A stretch of DNA of 46,685 nt from an uncultured Christensenella sp. (lineage in GTDB: Bacteria; Bacillota; Clostridia; Christensenellales; Borkfalkiaceae). Each line of letters starts with the position of its first letter. Position 1 is the first letter of the stretch. The position numbers and the translations under genes are program-made. Shown one piece after another: positions 41,390-46,685 of the stretch. The notes under the pieces were generated by a model. It saw only the letters and a program-made list of their open reading frames with translations, did no database searches and was not told where the DNA came from. The DNA lies in the NCBI GenBank assembly GCA_910586065.1, contig CAJUGI010000005.1, forward strand, positions 73,625-120,309. Reading direction: 5' to 3'.

Positions 41390-42355
41390 TTACACTACTA
41401 TAAAATGTATTAAAATTAAGCGTTTATCAAGTCTGACACTCTTCATATTAAAAACAAAGCCCTGACGATTTTCATCATCAGGACTTTCTATTATAGGGCT
41501 ATTGTAAATTATATCAATTCTGTCGTCATACATTATAATTTCTTTTACTATGTAGTTAATGAGCATATGCGGTTCGTACTTTAACGCTTGTTCGTAAAAT
41601 GTTCTGATTTGCGTTTCGGTTATCTTAACAGTCTGCTTGCTTTGCTCTATGAGTATAAGACGTTCAAGCTCTTCTTGCCGTGTTTCAAGTTCGCATAAAC
41701 GGTTGCTTGTTGCTTTCGCCACAATGCCACGTTCCATATTGGCAACAATATTGATTATTGCCCGTTCATTGTCTTTTTGCTCTTTTATATAAGCGTTTAG
41801 TAATCGGTTTTCGTTGCCGTTTTTATTCTGCAATTCAAATAAATACTTAACGGCGTTTTCTATCGCTTGTGTATTCTTTAATTCAGATATAACGGTATCA
41901 ATTATCAAGTGTTCAAGGTCGTCTTTTGACATAGCCGACTTTTTGCAATCGTTCAACTTCATTTTGCGCCCACGGCATTTGTAGTAGTATTTTCTTTCGC
42001 CGTTTTTAGCCGTTCCACACTCGCCTATAATAGACTGTCCGCAGTAACCGCATTTCAATTTGTTGCGCAAAAGATATGTAACTTCAATACTGTTTTTTCC
42101 GTGCTGATAAGTTTTCAATATTGCTTGAACGCTGTCAAACAAATCTTGCGGTATAATCGCAGGGTACATATTGTCAATGACTTCTTCGCCCTTTCTGTAA
42201 ATGCCTGTGTAACGCTCGCAACGCAGGATATTATAAACTGTATTCATAGCAAGCGGTTTACCGTTTCTATAAATTCCTTGCGCCGTAAGTCTTGCAATAA
42301 TTTCTCTTACGCAAATACCTTTTGAAAATTCTCGCCCGTTTAGAATAAGAGAATA
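41390..42355 (-). pseudogene. Large serine recombinase, N-terminal catalytic domain missing
   Basis: The frame is open for about 322 codons from just after a stop at 42356-42358. It matches the middle and C-terminal parts of large serine recombinases: the recombinase domain (GICVREIIARLTAQGIYRNG, MNTVYNILRCERYTGIYRKG), the zinc-ribbon (CGYCG...CRGR...C) and the long coiled coil (residues in ELETRQEELERLILIEQSKQ). The N-terminal resolvase domain with the catalytic serine, about 150-200 residues, is absent. A promoter and leader lie directly upstream, so an internal deletion joined leader to body. The remaining protein could bind DNA but not recombine. Confidence 0.85.
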
Positions 42356-42371
42356 TTATTTTCCCTTATAG

Positions 42372-42400
42372 GATAAGAGTGTGATATCTTCTCTCTTATC
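42372..42400. repeat. Inverted repeat at the recombinase deletion junction
   Basis: GATAAGAG and CTCTTATC (8-bp arms, 13-bp centre), with a further AATAAGAG at 42345-42351. It lies where the missing 5' part of the recombinase should begin. Confidence 0.4.
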
Positions 42401-42574
42401 AAAACGCAACTCTGCACCTTTTCTTTGTGTTGGGGGTGAGCCGGCTTTTCACTCAATCGCTACTTCGCACCTTTAATCTAAACACTGGTATGCTGTTTTA
42501 GCTGTTACAATAGATTTCCTATTGATACAGTCCCGATATTAAATTGTAACCGCACTTTTTTTGTGCGTGCAAGT

Positions 42575-42603
42575 ATTATATAACCAAAGATTTATACAGT
42601 CAA
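42575..42603 (-). promoter_or_regulatory. Promoter of the truncated recombinase
   Basis: TTGACT (plus 42598-42603), 17 bp, TATAAT (plus 42575-42580). The leader that follows has hairpins CGCAC/GTGCG and CAATAG/CTATTG, so the transcript starts well before the remnant. Confidence 0.6.
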
Positions 42604-42690
42604 ACATATGTTTATATTATTTTTAAGATTTTTTAAAAAATTTTTTAGTTATGCACTTGCAGAAAACAGTTTACAATACGGCAAAACAAA

Positions 42691-42720
42691 AATTATGACA
42701 ATATATGCGGAATTATGACA
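42691..42720. repeat. Two direct repeats AATTATGACA
   Basis: Identical 10-mers at 42691-42700 and 42711-42720, a 20-bp period, in a gene-free AT-rich stretch between recombinase and controller gene. Too few for an iteron array; possibly a protein-binding pair. Confidence 0.35.
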
Positions 42721-42809
42721 AGGCTTGCCGAAAAGGGAAAAGCCGCCACCACCAACGACTGAAAAGGGGCAAAGCAAAAGGCAAAAATAAGTAACAATTT
42801 GATTAACAC

Positions 42810-42873
42810 CGCCGAGCGTGGAAAAGGGCGATTCGCCAAGCGGTTTAGCGGCGAACGCCCTTTCCGCTCGGCG
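42810..42873. other. Long GC-rich hairpin in the island intergenic region
   Basis: A stem of more than 25 pairs with small bulges: CGCCGAGCG/CGCTCGGCG at the base, GAAA-GGGCG with CGCCC-TTTC, TTCGCC/GGCGAA near the loop. It is followed by T-rich sequence, so it could be a strong terminator for leftward or rightward reading, or a single-strand origin. Confidence 0.5.
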
Positions 42874-42911
42874 TTTCAAATTTCTTTTTTATTTTGCTTT
42901 CTTTCAGTTAT

Positions 42912-42941
42912 GGCGTGAGCTTGTCTTGACAAGCTCACGCC
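42912..42941. repeat. Perfect 14-bp palindrome
   Basis: GGCGTGAGCTTGTC-TT-GACAAGCTCACGCC with no T tract after it, so it is not a standard terminator. About 100 bp upstream of the controller gene. Confidence 0.5.
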
Positions 42942-42976
42942 TATCTGCCATTTCAATTAATTATACTATAATATGT

Positions 42977-43003
42977 GACTTAAAGTCCGTTGTTAGAAAA
43001 GTC
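42977..43003 (+). promoter_or_regulatory. C-box-like operator of the restriction-modification controller
   Basis: GACTTAAAGTC (42977-42987) fits the GACT-N3-AGTC form of controller-protein boxes, and a weaker half-site GAAAAGTC (42996-43003) follows at a distance suited to a second dimer. Its position upstream of a 68-aa HTH gene and a nuclease gene is the classic arrangement for delayed nuclease expression. Confidence 0.6.
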
Positions 43004-43043
43004 ACAAAATGTTAAAATGTTTTTTGTTGTGGGGTGTTTTTAA

Positions 43044-43250
43044 ATGGATATTAAACAGACAGTAGGCAAACGTGTAAAAGAATTGCGTAATAAAATTGGC
43101 ATAAGTCAGGAAGAACTTGCCGATACAGCACAACTCGATAGAACCTATATTACAAGCGTTGAGTGCGGAAAACGTAACATTTCTATTGTAAATATCGAAA
43201 AATTGGCTAACGCTTTAAACGTAACGCTAAAAGAATTTTTTGAGTTTTAA
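43044..43250 (+). CDS. XRE-type controller (C) protein of a restriction-modification system
   Basis: A 68-aa single-domain HTH protein: VGKRVKELRNKIGISQEELA, DRTYITSVECGKRNISIVNI, LANALNVTLKEFFEF. Size and sequence match C proteins such as C.AhdI/C.PvuII relatives, which bind boxes upstream of their own gene, first activating and later repressing the C-R transcript. It precedes the endonuclease gene by 18 bp. A C-box-like site lies 40-70 bp upstream. Confidence 0.85.
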   Translation: MDIKQTVGKRVKELRNKIGISQEELADTAQLDRTYITSVECGKRNISIVNIEKLANALNVTLKEFFEF

Positions 43251-43268
43251 TTACAAAGGAGAAAGTAT

Positions 43269-44018
43269 ATGCCAATTAACAATGAATCAATCGGTATTGC
43301 AACAGAAGTAGCAATAGCAAAAACATATAATGTTCAAATCAATCCTAATTATGAATTAAGGGCTGAGTCTGGAATATCGGATTTTTTATTAGAAGGAGAT
43401 TATATCCGAAAAATATTTGAAAAAGAAAATATCCCTGTTCCTATTAAGCATATTGCAGAAGGGCAAAATCCTGTTGATTTTATTTTAGAGAACAATAAAA
43501 CGCTTTCGGTAAAATCCAACCAAAATCAAATAGGGAAAGCCGCTCCTCAAAACATTGGTCAACCAACAAATCAAACTTATTTTAACTTTATTGAAGCGCA
43601 AAATATAATCTCAGGATTTAAGTTGAGTGATTATTTAGCTAAAAATAGTTTGTATGATACAGAAGAAAATAGGAAATACGTATTTAAAAAGATATCAATT
43701 GACCATATAGATGTGTTAATTAATATGTATTGGAAAAACATTTTTGAATGTGATTATTTACTTCTGATTTACAATCTAGAAAATCACGCTTGTCCTATTA
43801 ATAATTATAGATTATTTGGTAAGTATGGTAACTTACCAACATGGAATAAAGAATTGTTTTCGTTTACCCGTCAATTTAATCAATGGAATGAATCTAATAC
43901 ATTAAAATATAATGGTGAGAGTATTGGAGAGTTTCAAGTACATAATCATAGAAATTGCTTAAAATTTCGCTTTATAATGAAAGGTATTATGAAACTATTA
44001 GATTCAAAATTAATATGA
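43269..44018 (+). CDS. Probable type II restriction endonuclease
   Basis: A 249-aa AT-rich protein without a firmly recognised family. Around residues 60-100, NPVDFILENNKTLSVKSNQN followed by GKAAPQNIGQPT has the look of a PD-(D/E)xK nuclease core (Asp70, Lys82, with Ser where the acid normally sits) seen in several restriction enzymes; Glu13 in ATEVAIAK may be the helix-A acid. Neighbours make the case: controller gene 18 bp upstream and two DNA methyltransferases downstream on the other strand. Shine-Dalgarno AAAGGAG. The recognition sequence is unknown. Confidence 0.7.
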   Translation: MPINNESIGIATEVAIAKTYNVQINPNYELRAESGISDFLLEGDYIRKIFEKENIPVPIKHIAEGQNPVDFILENNKTLSVKSNQNQIGKAAPQNIGQPTNQTYFNFIEAQNIISGFKLSDYLAKNSLYDTEENRKYVFKKISIDHIDVLINMYWKNIFECDYLLLIYNLENHACPINNYRLFGKYGNLPTWNKELFSFTRQFNQWNESNTLKYNGESIGEFQVHNHRNCLKFRFIMKGIMKLLDSKLI

Positions 44019-44021
44019 TGC

Positions 44022-44050
44022 AAAAGGAGAAGTTTTTCACTTCTCCTTTT
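44022..44050. terminator. Bidirectional terminator overlapping the methyltransferase 3' end
   Basis: AAAAGGAGAAGT/ACTTCTCCTTTT with a 5-nt loop serves both convergent genes. The right arm also encodes the last codons (KKEK) of the methyltransferase. Confidence 0.8.
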
Positions 44051-44825
44051 TGAATACAAAAATATATTCGTGTTTAAAAATATATAAGCCGTTTTCTAAC
44101 GCTCTGCGCCGCCACAACGCTTTTTGATTTGCTTTGCCTTTCGTTTCTTCAAAATTTTTTACAATCGTTGCCTTCAATGTCAAACCGTCTTGTTGCATTG
44201 CCTGCATACAGTAAAAACCCAAAGGTATTATTTGACCGTTAGCGTATTTGTCGCCAATTACAACGGCGCAATATCTACCTTTTTCTAAAATTGTCGAAGT
44301 ATTGCTAACAACTTTTTTAAAGTTCTCTATAAAATCTTCAAGCGTAGGTGAGTTTGATAAATCGTTACTGTCTTCACTAAATTTTATTATATCCCAATAT
44401 GGCGGATGATAGATAATAAACTGAACAGTATCTATGTTGTAAGTAGTCTTTATTCTGTTTATATCAAACGTTCGACTATCGTCAACAAACGTATCGGCAA
44501 CAATTCCGTCCTTTTGCTCGGAATGAATTCTTCCTATCGCTTCCATAGCAACTTGCGGTTGCAATTCTATCCCTATTGAATTTCGGTTCATTCGTTGAGC
44601 TTCAATAAGAGTTGTGCCGCTACCGGCAAAAGGGTCTAGTATAAAATCGCCTGTTTTCGTATAACGTGATAAAAGTTGGTGTGGGATTTGCGGAACGAAA
44701 TTACCATGATAATGTCCGCTATGGGCGCCCGAATTATCTCTGTTTTGGATTATCCAAAGGCTGTCCGTCCAAATATCGGTCAATTCTTTCCAATTTTTTA
44801 AATCTAAATCGTTTATCTTGCCCAT
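44037..44825 (-). CDS. Site-specific DNA methyltransferase, N4-cytosine/N6-adenine type
   Basis: A 262-aa enzyme with SAM motif DPFAGSGTT (64-72) and catalytic HPPYW (140-144) in place of DPPY. The FAGSGTT form is that of amino-methyltransferases; HPPYW-type sites occur in both N4-cytosine and N6-adenine enzymes. Motif I precedes motif IV. It abuts the second methyltransferase (start 44825 at the stop of the other), so the two are cotranscribed. It protects host DNA from the linked nuclease. Confidence 0.85.
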   Translation of the reverse strand: MGKINDLDLKNWKELTDIWTDSLWIIQNRDNSGAHSGHYHGNFVPQIPHQLLSRYTKTGDFILDPFAGSGTTLIEAQRMNRNSIGIELQPQVAMEAIGRIHSEQKDGIVADTFVDDSRTFDINRIKTTYNIDTVQFIIYHPPYWDIIKFSEDSNDLSNSPTLEDFIENFKKVVSNTSTILEKGRYCAVVIGDKYANGQIIPLGFYCMQAMQQDGLTLKATIVKNFEETKGKANQKALWRRRALENGLYIFKHEYIFVFKKEK

Positions 44826-45859
44826 TACTTTTTAATTAAACAATGTAGACATTCAAACGTTTTATCGGCTTTTGCTTCCCTTGCATTATCTGCTTTATAG
44901 CGTTTATGTTCTTGTATTTCGTATCTATATTTACCATATTTTTTCATTATTTTTTCTATCGTTTGAGAAGACATAAGACCTTCGTTATTATAGCTTAAAA
45001 ATATATATTTAAAGTTTGCGTTTTTTATAATTTCCGCAAAAGATTTTTCCACTTTTGACTTTATGCAAAAATCACTCTTTTGCTCCGAATATTCCCTAAG
45101 CCCCGTTTTGCCGTGTATTACAGGGTTATCATATCTTGCAATCGTTTCGAGCAAATGATAATTCGTACAGTATTGTCTTGCGTTATAAGGGGGGTCTAAA
45201 TAAAGGATATCACCCGAAATATTTTTTATAAGTTCGTTTATATCTTCATTATAAACTTTACACTCAACCTGCCCATGCATAATGGGTAAAGGTTCAAGTA
45301 TCATATCTTTAAGTGCAGACTTTTTAAAACTCTTTAAATAAGCTCCGTACACGGAAGCCGTATTCGCATATTTATCAATACTGTTGATAAGTGAGCCAAG
45401 TAAAAAATAATATTCGTTTTCGTTTATAAGTTTTTCGGTACGTTTTTCTTCGATAGCAATTCTTATCGCATCGCACTTTTTTGCGTTGTATTCCGTGAAA
45501 TACATGCGTCTGAATTCTTGTCCTTTCGTGCCTTCAAAACAATAATTTTTATAGATAAAGCCTTCAACGCCTTCAAGGTTATTTAAATCTTTAATAAGTT
45601 GCGCACACCTATTTTCATCAAGATTGCCGTTATTCTCTATCATGTGTTTGGATATGACATAACTGTAATATTGAATATCGTTTGCTATAATAGAATACCC
45701 GTTCTGCTTAAATGAACCACCGACAACGCCCGTACCTGCCATTAAATCAGCAAATACCATTTCATTGGGGGTGCGAGTTTCGCCATTACCTACAAGCGTT
45801 TTAGCAATGGACGATTTTAAAAACTCTATTAAAGAATATTTTGACCCGATATAATTCAT
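44825..45859 (-). CDS. D12-class N6-adenine DNA methyltransferase
   Basis: A 344-aa Dam-like enzyme: NYIGSK (2-7), SAM motif DLMAGTG (38-44), catalytic DPPYN (222-226) followed by ARQYCTNYHLLETIARYDNP. Alpha-class adenine methyltransferase of restriction-modification systems. Together with the second, different methyltransferase it suggests an asymmetric recognition site in which the two strands need separate enzymes, as in type IIS systems, or a hemi-methylation pair. A promoter (TTTACT, 17 bp, TATTAT on the minus strand) lies 30-58 bp upstream. Confidence 0.88.
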   Translation of the reverse strand: MNYIGSKYSLIEFLKSSIAKTLVGNGETRTPNEMVFADLMAGTGVVGGSFKQNGYSIIANDIQYYSYVISKHMIENNGNLDENRCAQLIKDLNNLEGVEGFIYKNYCFEGTKGQEFRRMYFTEYNAKKCDAIRIAIEEKRTEKLINENEYYFLLGSLINSIDKYANTASVYGAYLKSFKKSALKDMILEPLPIMHGQVECKVYNEDINELIKNISGDILYLDPPYNARQYCTNYHLLETIARYDNPVIHGKTGLREYSEQKSDFCIKSKVEKSFAEIIKNANFKYIFLSYNNEGLMSSQTIEKIMKKYGKYRYEIQEHKRYKADNAREAKADKTFECLHCLIKK

Positions 45860-45888
45860 AAAAATAACCTAAAATTGTTACTCATATA

Positions 45889-45917
45889 TATAATACCATT
45901 TCTTTTTAAATCAGTAA
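45889..45917 (-). promoter_or_regulatory. Promoter of the methyltransferase pair
   Basis: TTTACT, 17 bp, TATTAT on the minus strand, 30 bp before ATG 45859. It is independent of the C-box, so methylation can start before restriction. Confidence 0.5.
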
Positions 45918-46056
45918 AGTATATGTTAGAAACATCTTTAAATTATTTCTTTATCTTATCATCCGATTGTTTTAACCAACTATTTTTTATATTTAAGTTA
46001 AATTGATTTCTGGATAATCTTATGTTAAACTTGATTAAAAGAAATAAGAGGTAAAA

Positions 46057-46572
46057 ATGAGTATTGCAAAAGATTTGCTAATAGCAGATAAGGAATCGTT
46101 CAAATTTAGATTAGAAAGGCTGAAAGAAATAAAATCACTTTACCTTTGGAAACGAGACGTAGATTTATTATTATTTGGCGGTTTTTCCGCGTCTTTTGCA
46201 ATATCGGAAATTCCTAATGCCTATATAAATGGTAATTTTTTGTCCTGTATATGTTTAGTCCAGATATTTTTTGAACATACGTTATCTTCGGCTTTTTGTA
46301 TGCAAGGTGAAGATGAAATAGCGGAGGCAAGTTTTGCAAAAATTCTTGATGAATGCAAGACAAACAAAATTATTTCTGACGATTTTGCAGAAAAATTAGA
46401 TGAGTTAAGAAGAATTAGAAATTCATATACTCATTTTCATGTTGGCTTAAATAAACGTAGCTTAACGAAACGAATGTTAGACTCATCAATAGTCATAGAT
46501 GATTTACTTATTAGAGATGCGTGGTTTGCCGTAAATCTAATTTCAGATTTTTTTGAAACACAAACAAGCTAA
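46057..46572 (+). CDS. HEPN-motif hypothetical protein
   Basis: A 171-aa helical protein. RRIRNSYTHFHVG contains R121-N-x3-H126, the R-x4-H signature of HEPN ribonuclease domains, after helices with LFGGFSASFAISEIP and IFFEHTLSSAF. HEPN proteins often act as RNA-cleaving effectors or toxins in defence loci. A partner nucleotidyltransferase or antitoxin gene is not visible, and the fold assignment rests on the motif and helix content. It lies at the right end of the island, divergent from the methyltransferases. Shine-Dalgarno AAGAGG. Confidence 0.6.
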   Translation: MSIAKDLLIADKESFKFRLERLKEIKSLYLWKRDVDLLLFGGFSASFAISEIPNAYINGNFLSCICLVQIFFEHTLSSAFCMQGEDEIAEASFAKILDECKTNKIISDDFAEKLDELRRIRNSYTHFHVGLNKRSLTKRMLDSSIVIDDLLIRDAWFAVNLISDFFETQTS

Positions 46573-46605
46573 CGATTAATTTTTCTTATTCGAATAAGAC
46601 TGAAT

Positions 46606-46616
46606 ACGGGTCACCA
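46606..46616. repeat. Right attachment core (attR-like)
   Basis: ACGGGTCACCA repeats the tRNA-Glu 3' end. The preceding arm ATTCGAATAAGACTG (46588-46602) mirrors the left arm with one mismatch, and TCTTATTC/GAATAAGA is itself a 16-bp palindrome. Confidence 0.75.
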
Positions 46617-46644
46617 GACGAGGGGTATACGAACACCCCGAAAG

Positions 46645-46675
46645 AGAAGTCGATTTATCGGCTTCTTTTTCTTTT
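46645..46675 (+). terminator. Terminator beyond attR, probably the original tRNA-Glu terminator
   Basis: Stem AGAAG(T)CGAT / ATCG(G)CTTCT followed by TTTTCTTTT, just outside the right core. A smaller hairpin GGGGT/ACCCC precedes it. Confidence 0.65.
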
Positions 46676-46685
46676 GCGCTCTGTT

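Noticed and set aside
42649..42879. 76-residue minus-strand frame upstream of the controller gene
   Set aside because: It runs through the long hairpin and direct repeats, has no ribosome site and is explained by the structured non-coding stretch.
46606..46616. A fourth tRNA gene at the right end
   Set aside because: Only the last 11 bases of a tRNA are present; the sequence before them does not form a T-arm. It is an attachment-site copy.

Overview
The window looks like a chromosomal segment from an anaerobic, probably uncultured Clostridia-type Firmicute. Supporting signs are the compact operons, TTGACA/TATAAT promoters, G-rich Shine-Dalgarno sites, a ferredoxin-rich [FeFe] hydrogenase, a thioredoxin-reductase-like flavoprotein without an evident NADPH motif, a YlbJ-like sporulation membrane protein and two predicted lipoproteins. 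Genus cannot be set from sequence alone.

Layout. (1) 1-2180, minus strand: an accessory region with a diversity-generating-retroelement (DGR) type reverse transcriptase, an Avd-like accessory gene and, directly behind them, a tandem array of at least three variable-region-like repeats (about 160 bp each) that runs off the left edge. No adenine-rich template repeat and no N-terminal target gene are visible. (2) 2211-6407: valS and a membrane-anchored metallo-beta-lactamase-fold protein. (3) 6547-9209: an NMT1/SsuA-type ABC importer. (4) 9230-11537: a WYL regulator with an unknown partner gene, and a divergent pair of very small genes. (5) 11554-13563: an HxlR regulator divergent from a three-gene flavin/redox operon. 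(6) 13588-18543: hinT, a PrsW-like protease, mtaB, rsmE and prmA. (7) 18584-20816: a repeat-rich lipoprotein divergent from an XRE repressor, with three matching operator palindromes between them. (8) 20831-25801: a thioredoxin-reductase-like flavoprotein, an [FeFe] hydrogenase, lgt and a MATE exporter. (9) 25844-30702: a tandem-OB SSB-like protein, a polysaccharide deacetylase, rarA, a patatin-like hydrolase and ylbJ. (10) 30710-35734: an overlapping seven-gene operon (alr, 5-formyl-THF cyclo-ligase, membrane protein, rsmD, coaD, DAHP synthase, pheA). (11) 35744-40360: bioY, a Wzz-like protein, hpt, a MIF-like protein and tilS. (12) 40409-40970: a tRNA cluster (initiator Met, CAT-anticodon, Glu).

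(13) 40907-46616 is a roughly 5.7 kb AT-rich island inserted at the 3' end of the tRNA-Glu gene. The last 11 bases of the tRNA gene recur at the far end, and near-identical 15-bp inverted arms lie just inside both copies. The island carries a remnant of a large serine recombinase that has lost its catalytic half, several strong hairpins, a restriction-modification system (controller protein with a C-box-like operator, probable endonuclease, two different DNA methyltransferases) and a small protein with a HEPN-type R-x4-H motif.

Most of the central window is ordinary housekeeping. The points most worth following up are the promoterless DGR variable-region array, the tRNA-Glu defence island, the three-operator XRE switch, the hydrogenase/flavoprotein neighbourhood and the recurring pattern of -10 boxes lying 6-13 nt from the start codon with no Shine-Dalgarno (prmA, tilS, alr, MATE), which suggests leaderless transcripts.
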